Notes: generated by a model not told the origin, from the sequence alone. Shown: positions 35,431 through 48,281, numbered from the stretch's first letter. The stretch: DNA of 64,000 nucleotides from Filosporella fistucella (GCA_030077755.1 JAQJZZ010000008.1:310001-374000); one strand, 5' to 3'. Numbers and translations are program-made.

Positions 35431-36459
35431 ATGCGTCTCAACACCTCAACTCCTGCACTCTTTGCGTTTTCATCACTCTTTTGTTTGGGATCCTCATTGC
35501 CATTCTTTCATCGCAAAATCGCTCTTCTCGAGCCATTTGCCAGAAGGGCAACCTACTCTGTTGTCGCAGTTGATGGAGGTTCAGCAACAGCCGCCCAGAA
35601 CGATGTCACAGTGGTAGAAACTATTCTGCATACACCTGCGCCAACAACGAAAACGATCGTCGAGACAGATACCATACCGCCTGTCACCGACTATATAATA
35701 TCTACAAAGACTATTGAAGGACCAAAGACAACACAGACTGTCGTCGTGACAGTTACTCCCACTACCACCGCAGTAACAATCACAACGGTCGGATATTCGA
35801 TAATCGACGTAAAGCCACCTCCAGTCACTGTCACGGTCAATGCCTCTCCTTCAGCCTCACCAAAGAGTGACTCTACTGCGAGCTCACCAGAATCAAAGCC
35901 ATCATCAGCCGAATTGAAACCTCTAACCTCTCAGTCGACTTCCACATCAACACCCACATCCTCACTCACGTCGCAGAGCAGCAGTGTTAGCTCTACACCC
36001 TTCTCCTTGGGGGAGAACTCTTCTGGGCAACAGACCTCCGCACCGGAAGCATCGAGCTCCTCTCTCAGCTCTTCAGGAGCTGTTACATCGACCATGACCT
36101 CTCTGCAAACCCAAGCAAGCAGTGTCTCTAGCTCGCCATCTTCTACTCCATCCCCTATCGAGTCGCCTTCAACATCGACATCCTCATCTTCCTCAGCCTC
36201 GCTATCAACGACACTGCAAACCTCAACCTTCTCTTCCATAGTCCCAAGCTCCACACCTGCCGCATTCGATAATGGACAATGGCACACCACCTATCCTACC
36301 TGGTCCAACGCAACTGGAACTCCCACCAAGTTTGCTACCATCGTCCAAACATCAACAGGTGTGATGCCAACACTATCAGCGGTATCCACCAATGATGTGC
36401 CTGAGAACAGCGTTCCGGGCGTTTTTGGCACCCTGTTGCGATTTCTCCACAAGCTGTAA
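35431..36459 (+). CDS. Secreted Ser/Thr-rich mannoprotein-like protein
   Basis: This single-exon gene encodes 342 residues and starts at an ATG following a C/T-rich leader. Residues 1-23 form a signal peptide (hydrophobic LFAFSSLFCLGSSL). A Thr/Val-rich segment follows (about 75-135: TTQTVVVTVTPTTTAVTITT). Then comes a long Ser/Thr/Pro-rich low-complexity region (about 140-285) that should be heavily O-glycosylated. The C-terminus (VFGTLLRFLHKL) is short and mildly hydrophobic and does not form a clear GPI signal, so the protein is probably secreted or loosely wall-bound. It resembles many fungal surface proteins by composition, and no catalytic domain is seen. Confidence 0.75.
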   Translation: MRLNTSTPALFAFSSLFCLGSSLPFFHRKIALLEPFARRATYSVVAVDGGSATAAQNDVTVVETILHTPAPTTKTIVETDTIPPVTDYIISTKTIEGPKTTQTVVVTVTPTTTAVTITTVGYSIIDVKPPPVTVTVNASPSASPKSDSTASSPESKPSSAELKPLTSQSTSTSTPTSSLTSQSSSVSSTPFSLGENSSGQQTSAPEASSSSLSSSGAVTSTMTSLQTQASSVSSSPSSTPSPIESPSTSTSSSSSASLSTTLQTSTFSSIVPSSTPAAFDNGQWHTTYPTWSNATGTPTKFATIVQTSTGVMPTLSAVSTNDVPENSVPGVFGTLLRFLHKL

Positions 36460-36976
36460 AGCAACAGACAACATAAAAAAGACCCAAAAAAATTCAAGAC
36501 GAAGTCTACTGTACAACGAAATAGAGGAGGGAATACAAAGAAATTGAGATGAAGCTCATTAGAGCATAATACCTGTAGTATAAATTGGCCGTATTTGGAT
36601 GGAACTTAAGAGCGCTCCAAGTGCTGGACGCTGCATTATAATGGCGTTGATGAAAATGATCAAAATGTCGGAAGGACAGACATGTAATAGATATCTAGTA
36701 ATGAAAACAAATAGATTAACACAACATCTTCGTGAAACTTTATTTTTCTTAGAGTTAGAAGGTCAAATGTGATGTCGAATTGCAGCCGCGATCCAGCTCA
36801 GCCCAACCCCATTACGCGGCTAATGGTCAACATGGTTTCCGTAGTGAGCTCTCGACCTGCTTGCCTCGACTTCAACATCTGTGCCTCCTCCATTTCTACC
36901 TACGTCCTACAACGTCAATGACACCCGTTTGAGCTTCGCAGGCCATCGTGCAATAATCTCCCACCAAATACTCGCC
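36460..36976. other. Spacer and VPS35 promoter
   Basis: Intergenic DNA with the VPS35 leader at its end. An open frame upstream of 36977 in the same frame starts only on GTG. Confidence 0.5.
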
Positions 36977-39810
36977 ATGGCCAGTCCCCCGGCAGTGGAA
37001 GATCAGGCTCGATTGCTTGAAGATGCCCTGACGGTGGTAAGGCAGCAGACTCATCTCATGCGCAAATGTCTGGAAACACCGGGCAAGCTCATGGATGCAT
37101 TGAAATGCAGGTAAGTTGCCGTTTGATTGTCTGCGGGATAATGGGAACGTATGCGCAGATGCGCAAGATGGGGATTGTTGCTAACATAGCTAGCTCCACT
37201 TTGGTATCTGAACTGCGGACAAGCAGTCTGGGACCAAAGCAGTATTACGAACTGTATATGGCGGTCTTCGACGCTCTGCGACACCTCTCTTCCTACTTGA
37301 AAGATTCCCATCCCGTGAACCATCTCGCCGATCTATACGAATTGGTCCAGTATGCAGGCAACATCATACCCAGATTATACTTGATGATAACTGTCGGGAC
37401 GGTCTACATGTCAATCGAAGATGCCCCGGTCAAAGAGATTATGAAGGATATGATGGAAATGAGTAGAGGAGTGCAGCATCCAATTCGAGGACTATTCCTA
37501 CGATATTATCTTTCCGGCCAAGCCAGAGAGAATCTGCCAATGGGCAATGGCGATGGACCAGAAGGAAATCTCCAGGATTCGATCAGTTTTACTTTGACCA
37601 ACTTTGTAGAGATGAACAAGCTTTGGGTGCGATTGCAGCACCAAGGACACTCTAGAGAACGAGAGTTGCGAACACAAGAGCGCAAAGAGCTTCAATTACT
37701 GGTTGGAAATAACCTGGTCAGACTCAGTCAATTAGTAGATTTGGAGACGTACAAAAATGTGATTCTGCAACCGCTGTTGGAGCAAGTGGTGCAATGCCGA
37801 GATGTTCTGGCTCAAGAATACTTGCTGGAAGTTATCACTCAGGTCTTCCCGGACGAATACCACCTGCATACTCTGGATCAATTCCTAGCCGCAGTGTCTC
37901 GCCTGAATCCACATGTCAATGTCAAAGTTATTGTAATTGCTTTGATGGACAGACTATCTTCATACGCAGCGCGAGAATCAGAAGCCCATCCGAAGGAGGA
38001 CCGCGAAAAGTTGGAAGAAGACGCCATCGCAAAGCTATTGGAGAAGGTCAAGCTGGACCAAGAGAGGAAAAATTCAGAACCAGTTCCTGCACCTCAAGCG
38101 GAAGCAAATGGTGAACAGCCTGCGGACACAAATGGAGATGCGCCGAAAGAGGCAGAAGCAGAGGCAGAACCTGCCAAAGAGGAGCAGCCAGAAACTCCAG
38201 CAGAACCAACGAACGGAGCAGATAAAATAGAAAGCGCCGAAGACACAAAAAGTCGAGGCATTCCAGAGAGTATCAAACTTTATGAGATATTTTTCGAGCA
38301 GGTCATGAACCTAGTAAATGCTCAGCATTTGCCAATTCAAGATACAACAGCTTTATTGGTCTCCCTGGCCAATTTAGCACTCAATATCTATCCCGATCGC
38401 TTGGACTATGTTGATCAAGTTCTGGATTATGCAAACCAGAAAGTCAAGCAGCATGCCAATAGTGCAGATCTACATTCGACCGAATCGCAAACCAATATCC
38501 TGAATCTTTTACTGGCACCTCTCAGTTCTTACGTTTCGATATTTACAGCTCTCTCGCTCCCAACTTACATCCCCCTGCTTCATTCACAAACATATCCAAC
38601 TCGAAGAGCTCTCGCCAGGGAGGTTGCAACCAGCTTGCAAAAGAACTTGACAAAAGTCACAACACTCTCTCAGCTAGAAGGCGTGCTGGAAATTTTGAAG
38701 GTTCTTATCAAGGAGGGCACACAGCAGCCAGCAGGTTATCCCGGCATCCAGCAACGAAAGGCAATCGAGACGGATGAGACGGTGGAAGAGCAAGGATGGC
38801 TTGCTCGAATAGTTCATCTGATCCAAGGAACCGATAATGACACTCAATATAAGCTTCTTCAAATGACCAGAAAGGCATATGCGGAAGGTAATGAGCGGGT
38901 CAAATTCACAACGCCAGCTTTGATCACATCAGCAATGAAGTTGGCGAGACGCTACAAGTCAAGAGAGCACTACGATGACAACTGGGAATCGCAATCATCA
39001 GCCCTCTACAAGTTCATGCATTCATCTCTCTCAACCCTGTACACTCGTGTTCCTAGCTCAGCAGAACTCTGCTTGCGTCTCTTCGTCTCCTGTGGACAAA
39101 TAGCAGACCAAACAGGAGCTGAGGAAGTTAGTTATGAGTTCTTTGCTCAGGCATTCACCATTTACGAAGAGGCTATTAGCGATTCGAGAGCCCAATTCCA
39201 GGCTGTTTGTGTTATTGCTGGAGCATTGCATGAGACGAGGAATTTCGGCAAGGAGAATTACGACACTTTGATCACCAAATGTGCTCTTCATGGAAGCAAG
39301 CTTCTCAAAAAGCCAGATCAATGTCGTGCAGTGTACTTAGCATCACATTTATGGTGGGCGGTACCTATTGTCGCAAAAGGAGAGACCGAAGTCGAAGAGA
39401 AAACAGTAAGTAATATCAATATTTGCCTAGACACTTTTGCTAATGGGTTCAGCTTTACCGTGATGGTAAGCGAGTTTTGGAGTGTCTTCAGCGTGCTTTG
39501 CGTGTGGCAGACGCTTGCATGGACACAGCTGTTTCGGTTGAGCTTTTCGTTGAGATCCTGAACCGCTATGTCTACTACTTTGATCAGCAAAATGATGCTG
39601 TAAGTGTTGCTTCTCGTGGATCCTCGACTATCACTAATTGGCCAGGTCACAACCAAATACCTCAATGGCTTGATCGAACTCATCCATTCCAACCTTCAAA
39701 CAAATCAAGAATCTGCCACAATCGACATGCCGAAACGCCATTTCCAACGAACCATAGATTACATAGCATCCAGAGAATTTGAGGGCGTGGTAACCACCGC
39801 TACGAAATAA
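36977..39810 (+). CDS. VPS35: Retromer subunit VPS35
   Basis: I read four exons, 36977-37110, 37194-39405, 39453-39599 and 39646-39810, giving 885 residues. The N-terminus matches the VPS35 pattern: [15 protein letters not shown], then LMDALK across intron 1 into [19 protein letters not shown], and [22 protein letters not shown], which surrounds the conserved PRLYL motif that binds VPS26. The rest is an alpha-solenoid. An acidic Ala/Glu/Pro-rich insert (about 341-400) interrupts the conserved helices, as in other filamentous fungi. VPS35 is the core of the retromer cargo-selective trimer with VPS26 and VPS29. It returns receptors from endosomes to the Golgi. Intron 1 has a good CTAAC branch site at 37181. 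Length is in the usual 800-950 range. Confidence 0.95.
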
Positions 39811-40423
39811 TTCTATTACGATAAGGAGAGTGGGATAAATTTAGGTTTCTGTAAGATGTTGGAGGCTTGGTGATTCAAAGAGCGCTGGCTTTCGTTTTCA
39901 GCGATAGCGAAGTGATGAAAGCAAGTGAAGGCATGCACTTACGACTGCCAATTGCCTTCTTGGCCACAATGTAATATTCAGACGAAATGAGACCCTTGGA
40001 GGAAGGTCACGTGCCACCGGAGCTTCCGGCTTTGAGCAACTGTTATGTGAATGTGAAGTTATTATATTTAATGTCTCGCAGTAGAACCAGATGATATATC
40101 GTATTTTATAGACTGGATCTGGCCATATTTCAGCTCAGAAGATCAGTATGTGTTCTCCGTCTCGAAGTATCTCCAAGTGTTTTATCAGCTTCCAAGCCGC
40201 AGCCGAGCCGCGAATCATGGCGAGACGTTGTTCCCCCGACTTCGTACCAGCATCCCCATCTTCACTCCACACTCCTTAACATCATTTCATACAATGCGGT
40301 ATTGTCTCCAGCTGGCCTGACGAGCAAGAAAACTAATCACAGCTGATCGATTCCTCATCCCTTTGCCACCGCATCGTTCACATTCCTTATTCCCCAGGAG
40401 CTGCCAAGCTCACCATCAGCATC
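39811..40423. other. Spacer between VPS35 and peptidase gene
   Basis: About 610 bp containing the 3' UTR of VPS35 and the promoter of the next plus-strand gene. No gene was recognised. Confidence 0.5.
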
Positions 40424-43128
40424 ATGCCCGACGAGAAACCAAATAAATACGAACCAGTCCCAATACCTACCTACGAAGAAGCCATCAATGGCTCCTCCTC
40501 TCGCACAGCGACACCACATCTGGACACCAATTCCGAGACCGCGCATCCCACCGAGCGAGAAGGCCTACTAGGGGCAGACCTCGAAGGCAGAGTCCCGGTC
40601 CCTACACGTAGAGCCGGCTATCGACCGCCTCTGACCGAAGATAATGTTTCTGTAGGCGGCGACGACGATGACGAGCACGATGTGTTTCTCAATCAGGATG
40701 GCAGGCGGCAGAGCACGAGCTCAGAGACAGACGCGGTGCGCCTCGAGATGGAGGAAATGGAAATCAGCGAGCCGCCTCCTGAACGAAGCGCGTGGGGAAA
40801 ACGTATATCCAGCCTCTCGATATCGCTCTCATCACTTAATATAAGGAAATGGAAATGGAGACCGCGGCTGCCCGAAGGCGTTGTGTTCAAATTCCCTACA
40901 CTCGATGCGAATTTCTGTATTATTCTTGGCAGATGCTTTGCCATTCTATTGGTTATGGCAGTGGTATATCTCCTGTTCATGAGTGATATATTCACGAGTG
41001 CTGCACAGCGGATGGCGGGTCAAATGTTTGATCCTGAGAGTGTGAGGATGCACGTTCAGACCATTGCGAGTGAGAATAATATCCGCGACTATCTGCGGAT
41101 CATGACGAATACGGATCATCTTGCCGGAACCGAAGGCGACTTTGTCCTTGCGGAGTACATGCAAAAGTTCATGCAGAGCAATTTCCTCGAAGATGTGAGG
41201 ATGGAAGAGTATGGTGTATATCTAAATTACCCAAAGGAGGGGGGCAGGAAGGTGGAAATTCTAGGGGATGACGGAAAGGTTACTTGGGCAGCGAAGATTG
41301 ATGAGGATGCTGTGTATGCGGATCCGCCGAGACAGCAGACCCCTGTTTTTCATGGCCATTCGAAAAGTGGTGATGTTACTGGGCCATTGATTTACGCAAA
41401 TTATGGATCGAGGAAGGATTTCAAGGCATTGTATGATGCTGGTGTTGACACAAGAGGCGCGATTGCGCTTGTGAAATATTATGGGACTCAAGGAGATAGA
41501 GCGTTGAAAGTCAAGGCGGCGGAATTGGCTGGATTTGCGGGATGTTTAATTTACAGTGATCCGGCGGATGACGGATTTTTGAAAGGAGAGGTTGCGCCGG
41601 AAGGGAGATATATGCCGGAGGGAGCGGTACAGAGGGGGGCGGTGAGCTTGATGAGTTGGGTAGTGGGTGATGTGTTGACTCCTGGATGGGCCAGTACCAA
41701 AGGTGCTGAACGAGTATCGAAGGATAATAATCCAGGACTAGTCAATATCCCTAGTCTGCCATTATCTTGGGGGGATGCAAAACATCTTCTTCAAGCAATC
41801 AAAGGCTACGGCGACCAAGCACCCGATGAGTGGAGGGGAGGTGTTCCGGATGTCGAATATTGGATTGGCAATTCTTCCTCGCCAAAGGTTCGGCTACTCA
41901 ATGATCAGGACGAAGTAGATGAACAACCAATTTGGAATGTCATGGGTAAGATCATAGGCGTTGAGCAAAAAGAGAAATCTGTCATTGTTGGTAATCATAG
42001 AGATGCTTGGGTTTACGGAGCCTCAGACCCTGGATCTGGCACAGCCGTTATGATGGAGGTCATTCGGATATTTGGTGATCTAGTCCAGCGTGGATGGCGG
42101 CCCCTTCGCACCATTGAGTTCATGTCCTGGGATGGTGAGGAATACAATCTCATAGGGTCTACCGAATATGTTGAGAACAACATGGATCACTTACGGCACA
42201 ATGCTTATACCTACATCAACGTCGATGTCGCGGTTGGAGGAGGGGAATTTAAAGCTGCAGGAAGTCCGGTTTTCAAGAAGTCACTATTACGAGTTCTGGA
42301 TCGCACATCTGACCCCTTTCAAAACGCTACACTGCGAGAGCTGTGGGACAAACGTGGCGGACAATTGGATGGCCTAGGTGCGGGAAGCGATTATGTTGCT
42401 TTCCAAGATATGGCTGGGACGTCTAGTTTGGACATCGGATTCGATGGACCACCATACCCTTATCATTCAGCTTATGACAATTTCGAATGGATGTCAACGG
42501 TGGGAGATCCTGGTTTCCAATATCACAAAGTTTTGGCCCAAATTTGGGCTCTGCTCATTCTGGAATTTTCGGATCGACTTGTTCTGCCCTTCGATATCAA
42601 GGCTTATTCCCAAGCAATTACCCAATGGTCGATTGATCTTGAGGTCTGGGCTGAGAACAAGGGTGCTAATCAGGCTGGTAAAACACCTTGGACCACTGAT
42701 CCACTTCGTGAGGCCGTTCTTCAATTTGCCAGAGATGCAAAGCAATTCGAGAAGTGGGAACAGGAATGGGATGCCGTCGTTCTTGGCGGTGGTGGATTCG
42801 AAAGTGCTATTCTTGCAGCTCATCGCAAGAGCCATAATAACCGAATGGCAAATTTCGAGACTCATCTACTTGATTTGGAGGAAGGCGGAGGAGTAAGTTT
42901 TCATTTTAGCTTTTTGATGTCATTTGCTAACAAAAGTAGATACCAAATCGCACTCAATTCAAGCATATTGTCTTCGGCCCACAGCTATGGTCAGGCTACG
43001 ACGAAGCTTTCTTCCCAGCTATCCGCGATGCGGTCGAGGCAGGTGATTGGGACCTTGCTAAGAAGCAAGTCGACAAAGCCGCTGAAATTCTAAAGCGTGC
43101 GAGTAGGAAGTTGATTGGGAATACATAG
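40424..43128 (+). CDS. M28B peptidase, Vps70 / glutamate carboxypeptidase II-like
   Basis: I read two exons, 40424-42892 and 42940-43128, giving 885 residues. A cytosolic N-tail of about 160 residues holds a PTYEEA motif, possibly a PPxY-like Rsp5 adaptor site. One transmembrane helix follows at about 164-187, so this is a type II membrane protein. A protease-associated (PA) domain is at about 300-380. The M28 catalytic domain has the full zinc set by comparison with human PSMA: His525, Asp535, Glu572/Glu573 (EE pair in SWDGEEYN), Asp601 and His681 (YPYHSAYDNF). A transferrin-receptor-like dimerisation domain follows. Yeast relatives are Vps70 and Tre1/Tre2, which act in vacuolar sorting and transporter ubiquitination. 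With all ligands present, peptidase activity is likely. It is in tandem with VPS35. Confidence 0.93.
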
Positions 43129-43589
43129 TCAATACTTTTGACTTTTCATTTGTTCATTTTTACCTTGTACAGGAAGAAAGGTTTGAATTCAGCGACCAGC
43201 GGCGTTTATGCATGGGCGGCGTTTGGGGGTGCATTGTATTGATCGAAGTTGGATATCCCGATTCTGTTTAGACGAGGGGGATTGTTTCATCTGATACTGG
43301 AACCGGCAGTTAGACGATGATTTGAACAAAGACATTTTGAGCGAATCGATATGGACCCGGTGAACAATGAGGTGTCGTGGTGAGACATTTTCGCTTGCAG
43401 ATTCGAGATGAGAACGGCAACAATATGCCAACAAAGAAACTGGCGTCGTTTATATACGTAAGTCTTCCCTCGATCCAGATCATTTTCCCGCTGTTTCTTT
43501 GGCGTTGAGATCAGATTGTATCAAATGTCGTTGCCCTTTTGTCGGGCAGCTTCTTCCCTTCCCAATGGATTATCTCACACCTCGTCGAA
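43129..43589. other. Spacer
   Basis: Intergenic DNA with a C/T-rich leader toward the following gene. An upstream in-frame extension of that gene begins only on TTG. Confidence 0.5.
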
Positions 43590-44233
43590 ATGCCTTTCCA
43601 CCCAAAATCTCACTATCCGCCTGCCCTTGCTTCTCTCTCGGGCATTGCCCTTTCCTGCGGTCTCTTCGCATGGTTCACAATATTCCTTCTTTCCGCGCTA
43701 TGCACACCAACTCTCCTCTCTCTCTCCGCTCTACTCTTCTTGGCCATCATCCCACTCACCCTCCTCCTCTCCATCCTCATCCACCCTCTCTATCCCCACC
43801 AACTCGTCACCGACTGGCGTCGGCTTCTTCTGCGCTGGGGAATCGCACTCATCTATGTTCTCCTCTTATTCGATTTTATTGGATTGAGACTATGCTTCGC
43901 AGTAGCCTATAACGGCCGCAAACTCTTCAGAGTGACAGGTATGGTGATGATGGCAGTGCCCGTAGCTAGCACAGCTGTCGTAGGAATATGTACAAAAGGC
44001 CCAGGCGAAGATGCGAAACGATCCCCCCTGATTAATTCCAGGGGGACTGAAGACGATACCGCGCCTCTTACACCTGTTGCTTCCACGTCTGCTGCTAGTG
44101 AGAAGAAACTCTTCTCGCATATTGGGATCGCGAAACGGTGAGTTATACTAGCTGTATATGGTCTCTCGATCATCTGTCTGCTTATTTTGCTGGTGGTAGG
44201 AGGCCAGGAAACGATAGAGGCGAAATTGGGTGA
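43590..44233 (+). CDS. Small multi-helix membrane protein, unknown function
   Basis: I read two exons, 43590-44137 and 44200-44233, giving 193 residues. The first ATG in frame is at 43590. Three to four hydrophobic segments fall within residues 10-135, with a hairpin-like Leu-rich stretch (about 30-65) and a basic loop DWRRLLLRW. A Ser/Thr-rich polar tail follows. The lipid-droplet/ER hairpin look (long Leu/Ile runs, then a soluble tail) resembles promethin-type proteins, but this is only a shape comparison. The second exon is tiny. An alternative splice (donor GTGAGA near 44098) would instead fuse the frame to the Thr-rich open segment ending at 44561. I prefer the short form because its donor and 62 bp intron are standard, with moderate certainty. 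Confidence 0.55.
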
Positions 44234-45528
44234 TAGGTGCGGAGTAGGTAGTGAGGAGGCATACTGGACTAAGAATCATCCTATGCCTGTGGATATCATG
44301 GTGTGGAATAAAAACGTTACTCCTCCATCAAATAACAACACACATTCGGACATGAATCCACATACTGAAACGGATGTGCCGATTACAAGTACCACGACTG
44401 TACTCAGGACAATCACCGTCACGAATTTGAAGACGAGGACGGTCACCCAGCAAGTTAGGGAACAGGTGGGTCTTAGTACGAGCTGGACAGTGGACAATAG
44501 AGAGGCGGTTACGACGGAGTGGACGAGTTTGACGACGACGGTTCTATTTACTAGGAGGTAGATAGTATGTAATTTTTCATCCAAAACTTATCTCAAGATG
44601 GAAATCGGGTTTATATGAACAGTATGTACGGAGTCTGTGTTCTTTGCAGCCATGTTGAGAGGGCTTTACTTCTGTTGTACAATTTAGCTTCATTATTACC
44701 CTCCGGTTCTCACCGTGGATTGGCCACGAGGAAGTCCCAGCCTTGACTATTCCTTGAATCAAGATCTTACTAGGTGAAATTTCCATAGTATTCCTAGACT
44801 ACTATGCCACAACGCCCCGCGCCAATCACCATGCGGGTAATAGATAATTAGAAATGTCCACCTCTATATTTTTCCATCTTGGACACTTTGAGTCCTGGTG
44901 CACTGCCTTGTTTCGGCTGGGAAATGAGGGCAGACTCAGGCTTTCAAAAGATGGTCTGGTGTTTGGACGCTTCATTGCACGTCAATTCTTTGTAACAACT
45001 GAAGTATCTTGGAAGTCGCTGAGCTTTATATTCTTTTTCACCATATCTTCCAATTCACAGAGATATGGATGAGCTATATTACCCATCCCAACCTTTCTCT
45101 CCTATTTCATGCTTTTACAACAACTTAATATTTCCAAAGAACAGCCTCGGCCCAAGGAAAGACATTCATCTCATGGCCGTTCGATGTAAGTCATATACTT
45201 ATAGCAATTTGTCGGAGTGACAGTTACTATACCAGAAATTCTCGAAGCCACTACTATCGTTGTAGCCACCGTACTCGTAATGGCTCCATTCCCAACAAGT
45301 GTGAAAGAACTGTGCAAAATCGTGGAACAATTATCCGTTCTATACAGACTCTTGCTTGATGACCTACTGACTGCGATCCCGTCTCGCAACAAAACAAGCT
45401 GTAGACTAGTTGTAACAGAGTACACAACTAATACCCCTAGGACATTTTCATTTGATTTCAATCCAGAATCCATAGTAAAAATTTCTCGTCCTCAATATCC
45501 CGATCCCTAATCCCCTCTACTCCACCCA
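44234..45528. other. Convergent spacer with a Thr-rich open segment
   Basis: It contains an open plus-strand segment 44283-44561 encoding a Thr/Val-rich peptide (TTTVLRTITVTNLKTRTVTQQ in two halves: TTTVLRTITV, TNLKTRTVTQQ). This resembles cell-wall protein stretches and could be an alternative 3' exon of the preceding gene. The rest, to the GH3 stop at 45529, has no accepted gene. Confidence 0.4.
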
Positions 45529-48212
45529 TCAAATACTCAACTCACCTCTCAACGGCAAATCCCTCGAGCTCGACCCAACCCAAATAGTATAATTCCCACT
45601 CTGCAACTGCCATTTCTGAGCGACCGTATCCCAAATACTTAAATCCCTCCTCTTCACATCAAAATTGACTATCTGCGTCTGATTCCTCTCTAACCCAACT
45701 TTCTCAAACCCTCTTAATTGTCTGACCGGGCCACCAGGAATACCGATATACAGCTGAGCAACCTCCTGTCCATACACCGTCCCATTATTCCTCACGCTGA
45801 CAGAAACCTGGAATAACACATCCCACAGATCTGCTTGTCCTCCCTCGATAATACTGCCTTGTGGATACATCTGTGTATTCCCTCCTTCCACTTTCCTAAC
45901 ATTCAGCCCAGAGAACCCAAAACTAGTATAACTCAACCCAAACCCAAACTCAAATCTAGGCTCCACACCATCTCTATCCAAAGCTCTATAATCAATAAAA
46001 ACCCCCTCCTCAAAATCATCTTGCGGGAAAAGCCAATACTTTCCCTCCGGTCCTTTCGGACCCGTTAAATTGCCCCAAGAACTCTCGTTCTTAGGAATAC
46101 TATACGGTAATTTCCCACTCGGATTCCTATCCCCATACAACACACTCGTTACCGCTCGTCCAGAATCCTGACCGGGTAAATGCGCGAATATAACAGCTGT
46201 AACATTAACATTCTCAATCCATTGATCGACTAATCTTACGCCTGCGTTATGGATTACCACAATCGTGTTGTTACATTGTGCTGCGATGTTGGAAACTAAG
46301 GCGTCGGAGTAATCGTCATGTGTACCGGGGCGATCGTAGCCTTCGGATGCCCAGGCATTGATGAATACGAGACACGCTTCTGAGGCTGGGTTGACGGATG
46401 AAGTGGAATTTATGTTTGTTATGTCGAAGAGAAGTTGGGTGTTTTCTTGATATGCGCGTTCGGAGAGAGCGGAGAGGGGAGAGGAGATGTAGGAGGGGTT
46501 GTTTTGGCCGGAGCCGCCGCCTACGATCCTTTTTTTGTGTGAGCTTATGTCTTGGAGATAGTGTATGTCCCAAAAATAGTGTGTAGGAGAAGGGAATGAT
46601 ACTCACATTGTGAAATTCTGGTACTGTAAAAATCTACTATTCGAGTTCGTGGTAGGATTGTTGCGAGGTGAAATTGCATCGTAGCCGAACACTGATATTA
46701 TTTCAGGAGACTTGAGAGGTAATCCTAATTTTCCCTCTGTATTCTTCACTAACACATGTCCTTCCACTGCAGAATCGAACAGGACCTGCTTTGAAGAATC
46801 TTCTTTAGCATTAACGAAAACATGTTGACTGTTCAATCCTTTCGGTAGACCGATTCCCGGTGTAGGAAATTCAGCTAGGTCTTGACCGAATTGATACCAG
46901 GTAGCGATAATTCTGCGTGATATTAGCTAAAGATTTCTACGAAAATTTTGCCAGAAGAAGATAACAGTGGAAACCTTACCTCGTAGCCATATTATCCAAC
47001 ACACTCTCCTCTAAACTCCCATTATTAACTGCTTTTGTCAGATTCGCTCCCCAAAACACACCCGCACTCGGCATAACCATATCGAGACCCGCCTCCGCCG
47101 CCGCATACCCAGCATGTAGAGCCCCCCAATCACTAACCACGAAACCTTGAAACCCCAATTCATCTTTTAAAACCCCGTTCAGGAGTTTTGAATTCTGACA
47201 GCCGTAGGAGTTGTTGATGCGGTTGTAGGAACACATTATATTTCCGCTTCCGGCGTGCACTGCGTCGACGAAAGGCCAGAGATAGAGCTCGTGCAGGGTT
47301 TTGTCGGAGATGTTGCTAGATACTGATTCGACTTTTTGGGATTGGTTGTTTGTTGAGGGGTTGCGGTTTAGTTCTGTTGGTTCTTAGTATCATGCCATTA
47401 TGCTCTTATCATGTCTCTAAGACCATAAATACAATTTAGATGGTTTTTGGAAGGGGAGAAATAGTGGTGATCATACCTTGTTCATTCCCAATATAATGTT
47501 TCGTCGAAGTCACAACTCCATTTTCTTGTATCCCTCTCACTGTCTCTGCAGCAAGTGCACCGCAAAGGTACGGATCATTAGAGATACCCTCCCAATTCCT
47601 GCCTCCTTCTGCGATACGGCCCAGTGGTCCAACAACAGGACCAAGAGCAATATTAACGCCTTTCTTTTTGAACTCAGAGGCCATGTGTCGAGCTCTGTGA
47701 TAAGCGAGGTTTTTGTTCCATCTATTTAATATCAGCTATTGATTTCTCACATCCAATACCAAAGTATCTCATCTTCTCTCCATCTTAAGTCCAAGATGAA
47801 TATGAATGTGAATTACAAAAAAAGAAACTCACGTAGCACCAACATGCAACCCACTACTCCAAGCATTAACCCCATCCGCCTGTCTGACCCCATTCCCTGC
47901 GTCCTGCAAACAAAGTCCCTTAAATCCCAATCTCTCAATCGGTGCAATCCACCCTACACATCCTGTTTTGCTACTCTGTCCAAATGTCAAATTACTTTTC
48001 TCTTCTTGACTTAATTGTGCTACAAAGGCAGAGGCTTTGGAATATGCGGCTGCCCAGGAAGAAGTCGTTCCTGACGGCAAAGCAACGGGAGGAACGAGAG
48101 GAGATTGTCCGTAGAAATAGGTGTCGGAGGTTATGTTTGGGGAAGAGCTGTTTTGGGAGAGGGAGGGAGTGAGGAGGAGAGAGAGGGTGAGGGTGGTTAG
48201 GAGAGAGAACAT
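45529..48212 (-). CDS. Secreted GH3 beta-glucosidase
   Basis: I read five exons on the minus strand, 48212-47833, 47721-47477, 47382-46980, 46912-46607 and 46528-45529, giving 777 residues. A signal peptide covers about 1-19. The N-terminal GH3 TIM barrel has the landmarks [17 protein letters not shown] and GFVVSDWGA, where Asp293 of SDW is the expected nucleophile. Domain 2 contains VGGGSG and the EGYDR region. The C-terminus (about 640-777) is a fibronectin type III-like domain, as in fungal cellulolytic beta-glucosidases. Many N-glycosylation sites are visible. It hydrolyses terminal beta-D-glucosides such as cellobiose outside the cell. Length fits secreted fungal GH3 enzymes (700-860). 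The last introns are 69-94 bp; the first is 111 bp. Confidence 0.93.
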
Positions 48213-48273
48213 GGTGTTGGATGGAGGGTAGGATGTTCCTGGTACTTTGGTTGAAAAGTAGGGAGTGTAGGAG

Positions 48274-48281
48274 TATATATA
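48274..48281 (-). promoter_or_regulatory. TATA box of the GH3 gene
   Basis: TATATATA lies about 62 bp upstream of the GH3 ATG (48212), a normal distance for a fungal core promoter. Confidence 0.55.

Noticed and set aside
34985..35617. 210-codon plus-strand frame
   Set aside because: It overlaps the secreted Ser/Thr-rich gene in another frame and has low-complexity composition without motifs.
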